DNA of 64,000 nt from Calendula officinalis (Eukaryota; Streptophyta; Magnoliopsida; Asterales; Asteraceae): positions 68,156,884-68,220,883 of the forward strand of contig OY970824.1 of the NCBI GenBank assembly GCA_963853835.1, in the 5' to 3' direction. Positions 24,111 to 36,696 of the stretch are shown here, piece by piece; position 1 is the first letter of the stretch, and the number at the start of each line of letters is the position of its first letter. Made by a program: the position numbers and the translations under genes. The notes beneath the pieces are model-generated. The model made no database searches, was not told the origin of the DNA, and saw nothing but the letters and a program-made list of their open reading frames with translations.

Positions 24111-24232
24111 ATTTAATGGTCACATTTGATAGGATGACATGTATATATCTCTAATTTTTCATCGTAATATTATCAGTTAATTTAGACACATATCTTATTA
24201 ATAATGGTTCCACTAATTACTCTTGTTAATAA

Positions 24233-24761
24233 GAGCATCTCCAATGGTAGCTTTTCCTAAAGCTTATTACTATTACAATTAAGTCTTTGAAAGACTTTTT
24301 ACCATTGGAATACATAGCTTTTTGAAAAGCTTATTGCAAAGACTTATTTTCTACTAACCTTTTAACCATCTTTCAATATTTGTCTTTTTTAGTCCCCTAT
24401 GTTTAATAACATTTCATTTTAAACCTTAGATATGTTATATATAAATTATTTATTATATTTTTATTAGTTAATAAATAAATTATATAATATTTAATTCTAA
24501 TTATTATAATATTTTTGTATAAAACATTTTAAAAAATATTATATTTAGTAAGATCTCCAAAAAATTGTCAAATTATATATAAGGGGTATTTATAAATATT
24601 TGAGATAAATAAATGTAAATTAAAATATTATAAAGGAAAAAGCTTTTGTAAAGATTAACCATTGGAGATGCTATTTATAAAAAGATTTTTAATTAGTGAA
24701 ATGTTGATGTGATAAAAATAATACTTCGTAAGTCTTTGTGAGGTTAACCATTGAGATGCTC
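24233..24761. mobile_element. MITE with GAGCATCTCCAATGG ends
   Basis: Left end GAGCATCTCCAATGGTAGCT and right end, inverted, GAGCATCTCAATGGTTAACC. An internal copy of the same end (CCATTGGAGATGCT) occurs near 24659-24674, which suggests a short end duplication. The interior is AT-rich and non-coding. It ends about 280 bases upstream of the TITAN9-like start codon and so lies in that gene's promoter region. Confidence 0.6.
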
Positions 24762-25038
24762 GAGAACTATCAATCGAATTCCCAAATTTCTAAATATCCC
24801 GCCCTTACAAAACATATCTCACACCTGCGAGTGTTGTTTCCATTCAATTAAAAGTCCTCCTAGGGTTTTGCGAATTTCAATCTCTCAGGATCTATTTCTT
24901 CTACCGTTGTTGCATTTCCATTACAGGTTAAAATCTAGGGTTTTTACATCTTGTTTATTTCCCCTTTCACTCGATTCTACCTTTTATTCGCTCTATTATC
25001 GATAAAATCCGTGAATCTGTTCAATTTTCCAGCTTCAA

Positions 25039-27469
25039 ATGGAGGCCCTTTATTCCAAGCTGTATGATAAGTTCACTAAGCTCAAGGTTTCTCTCTCCCC
25101 CTTTACACTGTACAAGTAATTGTGTTAATTGGAATGTGTGACAAATTGATTAGTTTCGGTTTCATGTTTGATTACTGTACAGTCAAAAAAGCATTCTGAA
25201 TTAGATCAGCTCAATTTGGATCAAGAAGAAAAGTTTAAGTTCTATATGTCTGGTATGTATTTCTAAGATCCTGAAAGGGTTAAGTTTTGTATTTTTGATG
25301 TCTAATCTAGTACTTGTTACAAAGTTGATTAGTCAAACATTTCTTCATTGAGTTCAGAATCACAACAATTTTTGAAGACTATTTCTGTTAGTAGTCAAAA
25401 CATGAAGTATTTCTTGGTTTTCTATTGCAGCTGCAGATGAACTGATTGCTGATTTAGTAAGAGATAAGGACTTGTTACAGGCAAAAGTCAGTGATTTAAA
25501 ACAGGAAATCGTTGCAATCAGGCAAGAATTTGTCATTTATATCATATAGTAGTATTTTTTTCCATTAAGTTAGCTAATTTCTTCATTTACAGATCTGGAA
25601 ATGATGACGAGCAAGAAAAATATGAAAAAATGTTAACAGAAGCGAACCAGAAGAGTAAGTCACTAAGGCATACCCTTATTTTTCTCTTGAACTAATTGAC
25701 TAAATTAGACCCCAATGGTATGAATTGTCGTTGTGATTTGTATGAAATCATGGATTTCATCCCTCACTTTCTTAAATATTTATTGCAGATAGTCTTTAAT
25801 ATTGAAACTTGTAACATCAACAGTCCGTCAAAACTTAATGGCCTTTTTTTGCATTAGGGACCGCTGGTGTTACAAGTTTCAAAGTTAGGGATTATTCGTG
25901 TAATAAAAAAAACAGGGAGGAAGTCCATAACTTCAAAAAAACCACAGGCACGATTTATGTAATTTACTAAATTTTAAATATGCTTTGTAAAATGTAAGTA
26001 CACACTCATTTCACATGTGAAGAAATTCAACCTAGTTTTTTTGTTGTTCCTCAGAATAAGTAGAATTAATAAACAGATAGATTACTGTAAGTGTAGCAGC
26101 CATGCAATCTTGATTATGCCGATTTTTTTTTTTAAATTACTACAAACTGCATCCTACTCATACTGACTGATCATATATATCTATATATATATGTATGTAT
26201 ATATATTAAATCTGTTATGAGTTACTGGACACAATATTTTGCAGACAAAGAACTTTTAGAAGAAATTGAAAGGCTAAATAGGAAAGAATTTCATTCAACC
26301 ACTAATGATGACATGTTTGCAATTACACAACTGTCAGCTTCTCCACTTTCTTCAAGCAAAACCAACAATTCAACAAAGAGAAAAAGACGTAGGAATTCCA
26401 TACATGGAAAAGAAGTTGATGTTGACCTTGGTCAACCCAGTCAAAGTCAACATACTTCCCCAAACGGATCAGAAAAGGCTATAGATGAAGAAAACATTTT
26501 CTCTGGTGCTTTTTATAATGCTAATCAGGTACTGCTTGTTTGATTTTTAGTTTTAAGTTTTTTTGTTTTTATTTTTTTCATGTTTACTGATTAATTAATG
26601 ACAATGTGTAGCCTAAATGCTGTCGTCAAAAGCTTGGGGGTTCAGGTATGCATAAAAAATTAAAAAATGAAATTCTTCTATGTTTTTGGTGCACAATTGT
26701 CATACAGGTAAAATATAAAACGAATAAATTACATAAATCGTCCCTATACGTATGAAATTATGTATTTCGTCCTTTCATTTTTTATATTACCCAGATAGTC
26801 CGTAATTTTGAAACCTGTAAAACGTAATTTTGAAAATTGTAAGCCCTTCAAAAACTTAACAACCTTTTTTGCTCTAGGGACTATCTGTCTAATGAAAAAG
26901 GTTGAGGGATGAAATTTATAATTTTATACAAACCACAAAGACGATTTATGTAATTTTCTATAAAAAAAGTTAGTTAAAAAGGAAATAGGTCAAATGGGTG
27001 AAAGTCAGCCAAAGTGTACTTTCAATACACTGAACCTTGTACAAGAAACTAACGGTTTTGATTTTATATGTGACTAAACTTATATGTTGTGTAGCAAATG
27101 GGTCTGATTCTACCATGTGCATGTTTCAAGAGCTTGTTGAGTGCCTACTTAACATGAAATTTTCAGTTACAACTGAAAATGATGATATACAAATAACTGC
27201 ACTGCACGAATCAAGTGGTAATAAAATACTTATTACATAATTATATAATTTGATTTCCTTTTTAACTTTTATTTTTAAATTGGACAGGATACACATTTAA
27301 TTTGGGGTGGGTAAAGACCTTGAAAGGAGAAGAGGAATTAAGGTACAGTGTGTGTTCACTTGGGACATTTGAGACAGTAGCACCCGAATGGATGCGAGAT
27401 GATATATTATTTAGTAAGAATATGTGTCCTATGTTTTTCAAAAGATTATCCGCCATTAAAGTGTCATGA
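25039..27469 (+). CDS. TTN9: TITAN9-like protein (DUF7806 type)
   Basis: Eight exons join in frame: 25039-25086, 25183-25252, 25431-25521, 25593-25654, 26245-26528, 26612-26645, 27095-27217 and 27288-27469, giving 297 residues. The N-terminal third (MEALYSKLYDKFTKLK, then SELDQLNLDQEEKFKFYMS and ELIADLVRDKDLLQAKVSDL) is strongly charged and reads as coiled coil. A basic KRKRRR motif in exon 5 could be a nuclear signal. The C-terminal half carries a globular-looking block (GWVKTLKGEEELRYSVCSLGTFETVAPEW, written here only in part: GWVKTLKGEE...FETVAPEW). Exon 3 ends at a GC donor (AG|GCAAGA); the others are GT-AG. The likeness to Arabidopsis TITAN9, a gene needed for normal endosperm and embryo nuclear division, is from memory. 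Biochemical function is unknown. A 5' UTR intron (about 24928-25032) is possible. Confidence 0.75.
25687..25972. mobile_element. Foldback MITE in TITAN9 intron 4
   Basis: Inverted ends of the type TAAATTA...GTATGAA and TTCA..AAACCACAGGCACGAT, with the internal phrases GAAACTTGTAACATCAAC and TTACAAGTTTCAAAGTTAGG inverted against each other. The same family recurs at 26728-26962, 43468-43712 and 45678-45826. It is non-coding. Confidence 0.5.
26728..26962. mobile_element. Foldback MITE in TITAN9 intron 6
   Basis: Left end AAATTACATAAATCGTCCCT and inverted right end AAATTACATAAATCGTCTTT (the right end read on the other strand). Internal GTATGAAATTATG and its inverse follow. It belongs to the same family as the copy in intron 4 and is non-coding. 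Confidence 0.65.
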
Positions 27470-28633
27470 TTCAAATCTGTAAGATCGCTCTACTTTGATG
27501 TGAAAATTGCTTTTAGTTACTTTTGTTATGATGGAAACTTCTACATTTTGGGAAAAAAAATGCTAAAACTTAGTGTACGTTTTGGTAGTTTATTCGGTTT
27601 GTATTATAGTTGTGTAGTTAATGTTTCAGGTAATTTCGTCTTTTGTTAACGTTTTAGTAGGATGAGTGGATTATCTATAAATCCTTGTTCATGAACTTGT
27701 GATCTCTTAATTGACATCTCTAATCTTGGTGATATCCTTTTGCATTTGTCATGTTTGAATGAGCATTTTGCCTTATTTTTTGTGGAAAACCAAAATTTCA
27801 AAGTTTTAGCTAGAGTTAAAACTTTAACTATCATTGTTTTTATTAAAAATAAGGATCTATATCCAAAATTATTCGGTAATTATGTTTTTGTTGTCACATG
27901 ATCTTTTCCAAACATCATCAAAGTTAACATCATCAAAGTTAATATTATAATGTTCTAAATAACGTAAGGCGTGATGGCATGATCAAACCTTCAACCTTTA
28001 GCTTTGGAAGTTATGATGAGTCATGGCGTTTCCTAAAGTGATGATTTTGTATATCAAGGGTATAATAGTCAAAGCGAAAAATTGGGTGCATGTAATAAAA
28101 ATATAGAGAGTTTGCAATGAGCATCTAGCGTTTGGTCATTACAATATTCTTGCATTAGAATCACTGCAAAGCAATTCATTTGTTTGCATAACTTTCCTAT
28201 GGACAGTAAGTTAAACTTGAATTGGTTAACAAAGATACATAAGGAATGAACAAATTTGGTGAATTCTTTGACAATTTGCTCGTGATGTACGCGACCTAAC
28301 CTATGTCTTTGCCATTTTCAAATCTAGTCATTTGGTAAATATGCACCTGTGATCGAATATGTAACCTCTAGAAGATAATTTCAAACGCTATTGTAGACTA
28401 TCACCTAATCAGTTATCCTATGTTCTCTTGCAACATGATACACTTGTTGCATTCAATATTCTTAACACGCCATCAAATTAAAGATCCACTAAGCTAGCAA
28501 GATTAGATTCGTTATATAGAACCAACAAGTCAACAACTATGCATCCATATCTAATAAAAACACGAAAACATGAACCTAAAAACATTAAAAAAAACACCAC
28601 CACAAAAACAAAAAAAACCTAAAAACATTAGCT
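27470..28633. other. Intergenic between convergent TITAN9 and SCL3 genes
   Basis: The 3' flanks of two convergent genes. No coding region or repeat that I can support. A-rich text just beyond the SCL3 stop (28560-28630) may include its 3' UTR. Confidence 0.4.
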
Positions 28634-30019
28634 TCATCTCCTACACTTCCATGCTGAAACCGAGAAAAGCGGCCGATCTTGCCAACACATCACCACACAA
28701 CCATTCTCTTCTTTAATCCTACACCCATCACAACTAGACCCTTGAAGCAATCTTCTAGCTTGCAAAAGAGCATAATAACTCAAAGGAACACACCCAAATC
28801 CAGCCAAATCTAGCCGTTGAACCCATTTTTCAAGCTTTTCATGTCTCTCCTTTCTCTCACCACCTTCACACGAGATTATGTTCTTGATTTCCTCCCCAAA
28901 TAACAGTTTTTCCACCTTTAATCTCTCCATTGAAGTTCTTGGTAATGTAGATTCCAAACAATCGAATAATGCAGCATAAAAGTATAAAGATTCTGAAAGT
29001 CTTTCCATTAGGGCCGAATTGTTGTGGTTGGAGTTTTGTTCGGTTACCACCATCACTTTTGGCGATAAACCACGTAATGCGGTTAGAAACCCGTCTATTT
29101 TTGGTGACGTTTTTGGTGAAATTATGGCACTGGATAAGGATAAGGGTGAGGATGAGGCTGTATCTTGACTCGGGCTATACCCGTTGACCAAGTTGACCAA
29201 ATCTTTTTGATTCAGTTGCAAGGCTCTTTTCGATTTCACAATTTCATCATCGGGTCCTAATAACGAATGGAGTTGTAAAACCGAGCTGATTGCTAAAGCC
29301 TCCCCTGTTTTCACATTCAACTTCTCAACATCAAGATTCTCTATTTTGCTCACAATCGGGTTGAATTGAAACGGGATATCTAGCTTTTCAGCTTCTTCAA
29401 TCAAAATCCGCGCCATTTGGTCTAAAACTTCCTTTTGTTGGTGAACGCATGTAATCCTTAAATGTGGGGGCCCTTCAGGGCGTGCGCTGAGATCACGCAG
29501 CAGCGCACGCCACTGGGTGGGCTCCGCAGCATTAAGATCGATTACATGAACGATCTTTTCACCTTCCATAGCTTCGATTATCACTTGATTTGTGATCACA
29601 AATGCAATTTTCAAATAAGGAAAGTACTCAAAAAACATTTTTCTAACCAAAATATTTTCGGAAGAAAACGATATTTTGGTCGAATGAAGAGCTTTATAGA
29701 TTCCGGGCCATGTTTTGAGGATTCGGTTGGCGAGGGCTTCGGCAAAGTATGATGCGATCCGTTGCATTGTGTCACCTTCGGGTGAGGAAAGATGGGAGAT
29801 TTGGTCAAGGGCAATATTGGCATGTTCAAAGTTTCCTGAAGCCACGTGTTTTGCGCACGTGAGTAATAGATGGATTAGACACAACCCCCTTTCTTCTGAT
29901 TTAAGTTCTTTTAGCCATGGGTATGGCGATCCCATTTCCATTCCAGGTGATATAGACATTGATGGAAAGATTTGGACTGGTGTTGAAGTCACAGATGATG
30001 ACCCATCATCTTGAAACAT
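28634..30019 (-). CDS. SCL3: GRAS-family regulator, SCARECROW-LIKE 3 type
   Basis: A single exon of 461 residues, the usual length for SCL3. After a short variable N-terminus (MFQDDGSSSVTS...) comes GSPYPWLKELKSEERGLCLI, then the first leucine-rich region (LLTCAKHVASGNFEHANIAL, about 48-67), the VHIID-type core as VHVIDLNAAEPTQW at about 157-170, a second leucine-rich region around AISSVLQLHSLLG, the PFYRE-equivalent region with VVTEQNSNHN, and the SAW region ending SVSAWKCRR. GRAS proteins act in the nucleus with partners; SCL3 acts downstream of DELLA and SHR/SCR in gibberellin response and root endodermis patterning (family knowledge). It is intact, without stops or frameshifts. The 5' UTR may contain an intron (donor-like CG|GTAATA read on the minus strand near 30175). 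Confidence 0.92.
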   Translation of the reverse strand: MFQDDGSSSVTSTPVQIFPSMSISPGMEMGSPYPWLKELKSEERGLCLIHLLLTCAKHVASGNFEHANIALDQISHLSSPEGDTMQRIASYFAEALANRILKTWPGIYKALHSTKISFSSENILVRKMFFEYFPYLKIAFVITNQVIIEAMEGEKIVHVIDLNAAEPTQWRALLRDLSARPEGPPHLRITCVHQQKEVLDQMARILIEEAEKLDIPFQFNPIVSKIENLDVEKLNVKTGEALAISSVLQLHSLLGPDDEIVKSKRALQLNQKDLVNLVNGYSPSQDTASSSPLSLSSAIISPKTSPKIDGFLTALRGLSPKVMVVTEQNSNHNNSALMERLSESLYFYAALFDCLESTLPRTSMERLKVEKLLFGEEIKNIISCEGGERKERHEKLEKWVQRLDLAGFGCVPLSYYALLQARRLLQGSSCDGCRIKEENGCVVMCWQDRPLFSVSAWKCRR

Positions 30020-31845
30020 CGGATTTCAACACCACAAAATTAGGGATTAATTGTAGTTTCAAACTAGAATTCAACTCTAAGAACAAGTGAATCTGATTAT
30101 GAAATAACTAAATTTTGACGAAATTGGTTTCGATTAGAGGTAACTTGAAGAAATAAGAAAGCAGAGTATTACCGTGATGATTTTTGGGGAGAGCGGAAAT
30201 TCATGTAATTAAATAACAAAGACGAGCAATTCCTTACTGGGTTTTGAAATTCATCATGAATCCAATTCAAATCTCATGAAAAGCCTCTCAATTGGAATCA
30301 GATAAGGATTTTCAAGTTACTTTGGGGGTTTTTTAGAGAGAGAAAGTGAAGAACAGTTGAAGGTTGAGTGAGAACCTACAGCTAATGGAAGAAAAAGAAA
30401 TTCGTTACTGGGTTTTAAAATTCATCAAAAACCCAACTCAAATCTCACAAGAATTCTCTAAAATGAATAATAATTGGAAACGAAGGGTTTTGTAGAGAGA
30501 GAAAGTCAGGCGGTTTGTTCTTTGATTCAAAGAAAGAGTGTGAATAAAAGAAAGAGAGATAGGAGACAAATGGCGTGAGATTTGTTTCTATCTTCACCGA
30601 TTTTGTGTCGCTTTGTGTTGCAGGAGAATATGTGAATTTTCCTCCAATTTGAATAAAAGAAAAGCACTTTGTCTTTCTTCCTACATAACAAAACTACTTT
30701 TGCCAATATTTGTCCTCACTAAAGGTGGATAGGGAATCAAGCATACAAAAGGAAAGCTCATGGCAGCTTAATACTATTATAATTTATACAAAAGGCTTCT
30801 AGCTTAGGATTATAAGGTATTAAAATGTGTTACTCATCTACATGTAGTCATGAATTTGAGTCATGTCTTAACAATATAGTGTAGATTAAGTAGTAGTTTA
30901 GAGGGTACATGTTTTATGGTAAAAAAACCCGGTATGCCTTATATATGTTATTTAGTAAAACTATGATGAACTAGTGTTAAGAGCTATTAATAACTTACTA
31001 AATGTCATGAGTTCAATCCCTCTATGACGTTAGGTCGCATACATTATGATAATAAGCTTGGCTATTCCGAAGGAGCCCTTATTATGTGAATACCTTAATA
31101 TACCTTAATTATTTTTATATTTAGTAAATCTTAAATTTGATTTTTAATTTAATGTTATCAAATTCTCACTTTAGGCACTATATATCTGAATGACTAAAAT
31201 TTTATAAAATTATACTTTCAAGAATTGTTACGTTTCTAACGATGTTATTAAAACAAGGTGTACACAAAACCATTGTCACTGTGTAAACAGGGCAAACTGT
31301 AGCAAATTGGTCGGGTTCATAATTTGAAACCGTGAAACTTGCTCAGGTGACGATTTTAGTATCCGGCCTTTTTAAATTAATGATTTTTAAATACATTAAT
31401 TTGTATATTTTATATATTATTATTCAACTTTTTAATCATAGTGTCCCAACTTATAGTGTCCCCATTATTATGTTATTCTAATTGCATAAGCATTATTTAC
31501 CAAGCAGAACAAACAATTATGAAGTAAAGAAATGGACCAAGCAAATCGACCCATATATCCTTCTACAACTTTAAATATAGAAGTAGGAAGAAACAAAAGA
31601 AAAATAAAACCCATATCAAGAAATAAATATGCAATTAAAACGTCTCATAGGATTGGAGCTCTTTTTTTTTAGCGTATTCGCAAATTTAAGTAACCATGTC
31701 CATATTGGAGTTCTTATGAGAGAATTATCGCTAAAATGGTGAAACATGGTCTAAAGAGTGATGAACACAGGCTAACCGTCGTTAGAAGTCTGTTAGCAAC
31801 TTAACAACTCCATCTTTAACCACCACAAATAATCCATAATAAACC
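30020..31845. other. SCL3 leader/promoter region and intergenic DNA
   Basis: 30020-30620 contains two related stretches (near 30220-30370 and 30400-30500) sharing TTACTGGGTTTT, AAATTCATCA and TAGAGAGAGAAAGT, a local duplication in the leader/promoter of SCL3. The rest is AT-rich with no supported feature. Confidence 0.4.
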
Positions 31846-32360
31846 TGACAAAATCAGTTACAACTCGACACGAAATTAGTGGGTTTGGGTTAGAGGTTTC
31901 GACATGTTTAAGTAAACGGGTTGACTCGACGCGAAACGAAAGTTAAACGAGTTGGGTTAATGTCAATATTTTCAACTCGAAGGTAACCTGAATCACCTGT
32001 TTAAGTATCTATATATTTTAATAAATTATATATTTATAAATATATTATATGTAGATATTATAACTTCGTAGTTGTAGTAGAAAAGATTGAGCCCTAAATT
32101 CATATTGGACTTAATATCTAATTATATTATGTTTTTGTTTGAATTTTTATTATGTTTTTTTTTAATTTTTATATTATGTTTAATCGCTATATGTGAATTT
32201 TCACGGGTTAAACGGGTTGGGTCGGGTTAACACAAAATTAACCATGCCGGGTCTGGGTCAACATCTTGAACCCTTTAATTAAATGTACCGGGTTTTGGTT
32301 TAGGGGTCTCAACACGACACGAACCCAACACGATACGATCCATTTGTCACGTCTAAATGT
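31846..32360. mobile_element. hAT-like element rich in ACTCGAC/GGGTT motifs
   Basis: Left part CCTGACAAAATCAGTTACAA; right part, inverted, GACGTGACAAATGGATCGTA. GACACGAA-type motifs and their inverses lie within, and an AT-rich middle separates them. It has the layout of the other hAT-like elements in the window, but the ends are not precisely delimited. Confidence 0.4.
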
Positions 32361-33351
32361 CTAATCCATAGTATACACACCACTACCCAAATTTTTAATA
32401 AAAAAAGCAAAAAGATAAATCGTTATGGCACAAATATCTCTCTCTCTTATTAATGAGTTGTACAACGAATATATTATACTACTTTCATCACGATGGTTTA
32501 AATTTATCAATAGGTTATATCTTAAAATTTAATTTGACATTTTTATTTTCATGAAAGTAAATTAGAAGACTAGATTTTAAATTGAATAAAGTGTAGGCGT
32601 GTTATTAAATTTGGAATATTATAGAAGATGTAATAATTAGAGACAAAAATGATTTTGGAAAATGTTTTTGTCATGTCTTAAGGTGGAGGGGAATCAAAGA
32701 GGAGTGGCCAAAACACCTTTTGCTTTTATTCTTCCAACTACTTGCATCCTTCCAAACATTTGCATCCTTCCAAAGACACCTTACCAAAACCAAACGCTAA
32801 ATTCTCATGACAACCATTTACCCTCTTTTTGTAGATTAAAAAAATTGCCATCCCTTTCTTTTCTAGAAATAAATATGTAATATAACCATGCATCTATAAT
32901 AAACATATAACATAATTTATGTATATATATTAGAAAAGTTATTCAATTTAAACCATAGGACATGGGTAAACTATAATTAAAGTTACAAATCTTAAATAAG
33001 TCAAACAAAAAAATTATCACCTATATAACATTTATCAGAGGTAAATAGTTGATGAATAGTGTTTGATTTTTTTTATTTCATTTTAGTATTTGATTTTTTT
33101 TTTAATAGCCTCTTTTTATAATTTTTATAGTGTTTAAAATGATTTTTATATAATAATAATAATAGTTTTTTTTATAGCGTCTTTTATTTGATTTATTTTA
33201 TTATTTGAAATTATTTTATGTAAATGTAGAGTACAAATTAAATAATTTTGCGACTAATTCGATCTGTTTGTGCATTTTTAAATGTCAATTAAGATAATAA
33301 TTATCTAAGTTACCACAAAGAAATCAATAACATGTTAGTTTATAAATATAA
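32361..33351. other. Intergenic, nothing recognised
   Basis: Low-complexity AT-rich DNA; the short frame at 32662-32880 is made of a repeated CATCCTTCCAAA-like phrase and has no family likeness. Confidence 0.35.
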
Positions 33352-34060
33352 CTAGATTCATAGCCCGCCCGGATGGGTGGACATGCTTCGAAAAATAAAA
33401 ATAAAAATACAAAAAATAAAAATTAAGAAATCATATAGTAATATATTATTGAAATGATGATAAACGTGTTTTGATACACATCACAAATGATACACAAAAT
33501 TTAGAAACGAAATAAAACTTCTTTGTGTACAACATTTGTTGTTGAGTTAGTGTAATTGTTATCTTGATTGCAACAAATAACTTTCAATCGTTTCTTGCTC
33601 TTAACTTTCATTAATTTTTTAATGCATTTTAATTTGAAAATATCATAATGGAGTAAATCTCACATTTCCTTTCAAATTTCGGAAACATTAACCGTATGTC
33701 TGCCTTGTGATATTTATTAGAGACTTTAATATTACTCTATTTTAGAGAACTTCTTAAAATCCTTACTATATTTTAGGAAATCAAATCGTTTGAATTTAAA
33801 TTCTATTCAAATTTAAATTATTGTATATTAGAAGTTTTTTTAAAATATAGTAAAGATTCTAAAAGGAATTTCAGCCATATATTTTAGGATTCTATTCAAA
33901 TTTAAATTCAAATTTAGATTTTGAAATAGCTCAAATGACTAATAGGCCATTTGAGTTAGCATTACACGTCATCAAAAAAGATCAATCAAACGATGGAGAA
34001 TGAACATGTTATCATGAAATTATCATGCTTAATTGCTTAGCTCCATATATATGTGGTTGA
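33352..34060 (-). mobile_element. Non-autonomous Helitron
   Basis: Read on the minus strand it begins TCAACCACATATATATGG at 34060 and ends GGGCTATGAATCTAG at 33352, followed by T. The 5' TC, 3' CTAG and a GC-rich hairpin just upstream of the end (arms CCGCCC and GGGTGG around a four-base loop on the plus strand) are Helitron hallmarks. Near the 3' end the minus strand still encodes KKRLKVICC and NYTNSTTNVV, the tail of the Helitron helicase seen in the copies at 38-43 kb. It has no Rep domain and cannot move by itself. Confidence 0.75.
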
Positions 34061-34424
34061 TTGAGCCGATATTTATAGTTAATAAGAGTAGATTTCTGAA
34101 ACTTTCAAAACCAATATATATACCCAGTAATTAAACATCTAATTAATACCTATTTTTTTATTTAAATTATGTTGGATTTTAGAAATGATAAACAATACTC
34201 ATTTTATCTAATTACGATCATTACATTTTTAAATCATAATACTTTTGGTTCATAATATGTTTGAATCATAACATTGTTTTTTCAAAATTTCAAGACTATA
34301 CTCATTTTCTAGACAATTTAATTTTAAGAACGTTGACATTTTTAGAATTTTTTGTTTACAAAGAAAAAACAAAGTTATGATAAAAAAAACGAAGTAAGGG
34401 GACTTACAAAAATTAATATAATTA

Positions 34425-34572
34425 ATTTCAAATTTAAATTTTGAAATCGCTCAAATGACTAAAAGACCATTTGAGTCAGCATTACACGTCATCAAAAAGG
34501 ATCAATCAAACGATGGGGAATGGACATGTTATCATGATATTATCATGCTTAGCTCCATATATAGGTGGTAAA
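34425..34572 (-). mobile_element. Helitron 5'-end fragment
   Basis: Repeats the 5'-terminal part of the element 33352-34060 (TTTGAAATCGCTCAAATGAC, ATTACACGTCATCAAAAA, CCATATATAGG) with small differences. It is followed at 34585-34605 by a second GC-rich hairpin-like string (ACCGCAAAGCGCGG), possibly the 3' end of another Helitron. The arrangement suggests a partial duplicate or nested piece. Confidence 0.5.
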
Positions 34573-34667
34573 TGTGTATCTTTGCAATACACCGCAAAGC
34601 GCGGACCTCCACTCGACGTTTAAGTTAAAAACATAATCCCCCACCACAAAAATTAGAGAAATGATAT

Positions 34668-34917
34668 TTAGTCTTACTATTTGGTCCTACCCATAGTCCC
34701 ACCCACTTGATAGGATGACATGTGTACTCCACTAATTTTTATCATGTTCCAGAGTACATTTTCTCTTCACTTCTCTTACTTTCTTCTCTTTTCTTTCGTT
34801 TAAAATTTCTGGAACACAGTGTTAATATTTTCCCTTAAATTTGACACATGTCTTCATCTAATGAGTATAACTATAAATATGATCAAATAATAGGACTAAA
34901 TACCATTACTCCAAAAA
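34668..34917. mobile_element. MITE-like inverted repeat
   Basis: The left part ATGATATTTAGTCTTACTAT and, inverted at the right, AATGGTATTTAGTCCTATTA form imperfect terminal repeats around a non-coding interior that includes GATAGGATGACATGTG. The last string also occurs near 24127-24145. The superfamily is uncertain. Confidence 0.45.
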
Positions 34918-36690
34918 TTATGTCGTTCCATTTCACCACCAGCAATCATCACATATCTCGTTTCTAAAAAAATCATCACATATCTCCTCATCTTTGATAA
35001 AAACGAATTTTAAACCCCAAAATCTACATTGACGGAAACCTAAAATAAAAAAAACAAATGCCAAAATGTATTTTAGTACACTGAGTTGGTTAACTGGTTA
35101 ATCTATTATCTTCAATTATCGAATGTGCAGTATAGTACCCTGAACTAGGGGAAAAAATTATTTTATACCCGATAAATTGGTCTTTGAATTCTGAGTTTAT
35201 TTGCTTTTAATTTCAAGATATTGATATTATGTGCAAATTTAATACAACAAAACCGATGCAAGTTACAACACACTCACAAACTCGGTCTATCATTCGAAAA
35301 CACAAATTCACTTTCAAATTGCAATACACACACATGCAAAACCCGACAGATATACATACTTGCAAAATGAAAGGATACATACAAACTCGCAATTAGTTTA
35401 AAATAGTAAAATGGGTTTTTCTTTGATGAATTGAAGTTTGTGTGTGTGAATCAAGGGGCATGTGTGAATTAATGTTTTCCGAAGAAGTCGACTGAGCTTG
35501 GACTTGGTCGGTGAGAAGTGAACAACATGGAGGAGGCAACTTATGTATTTATGTTAAAAATTAATATACTTCTAATAACATCTCACAATACTAAAATTCC
35601 TCAATTTCAAAATAATTCTCAAACAAGAAAAAACTAGAATTCAGAAAATGTATAATTAAACTAGAATTCAGAAAATATATAATTTGAACTGTTTAAAAAC
35701 TAAATGAATGACAATTTTACCAAGGAATGCAAATTAATGTAGCTTTATTTATTTTAGATTTAAGTGTGCAATGGGAACTTGACATTTTGAAGAAACTAAG
35801 GTGTTACCTTGTCTTTTAAGTTGTAAATTTCTGCAATCTTCTTGCAATTCTGCAATAAAAGATGCGGTCCGAAACTTTGCAAGTAGAAGCTAGAAAATTG
35901 TTTGTTTTGTGAACAAAAATGATGTCTGAATAGTTGCGGATTTTAACTTAAAAATATTAAACCGTTTATTTTAATGATACGGGTTAGCAGGTTAAAACGG
36001 GTTGGAAGGGGTAGGTAAACTTGAGATGTGTGAAATCAACCCGATCTTGTGAAACTAGAAATCATGATCTGACCGTCGATCTCATCAAACTCGCGCTTAC
36101 CTTCACAGCCGACTCAAACGTTCACATCGCCTCAGTCGTTTTCTTCATAGTCAATAAATTGTTTTCTTGTTGTGAATCTTAGTTTTTTTAATCTTCATAT
36201 ATTACAAAGAGATAAAAGTAATTATTTATACTAAGGATTATGGTATTGGCATGAATATATAATTAAGAAAATATGGTAGAATATTTTAATATGCGATTGT
36301 TGAATTTGAAAATGTAAAAAAGAGGCTGAGAAAAGTAGTTAGGAAAAAGTTAGGATTTTGTTTGTTAGTGGGAAGAAGACAAAAGAGGCTTCAAATGGGG
36401 CATACTGAAGACAAAGAGACAAGGAACTTAAGCTAAATTCCAAATACGAAATGCCACTCTTTCTCCACTTGTTACTTCTATCGCATGCCTCGAGACTCTC
36501 GTGCCACCCATCATCTAAATCTATCTCTCTCTCCAATCTCCATGTCCATCTCTATATAATGTAGATATACATATACATACAAACGGTTTTTAGCAAAGAG
36601 ATGTGGAATATATTAATCTGTTTTCAACATAAAAGTTAATATTGACACTAAAAAGTAGCTAAACTCTAGAAAATATAACGTTGTAGAGGG
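34918..36690. other. Intergenic, nothing recognised
   Basis: AT-rich DNA with short repeated phrases (for example AACTAGAATTCAGAAAAT twice near 35635-35680). No coding region is supported; the short minus-strand frame 36339-36536 shows no family likeness. Confidence 0.35.
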
Positions 36691-36696
36691 TTACGT

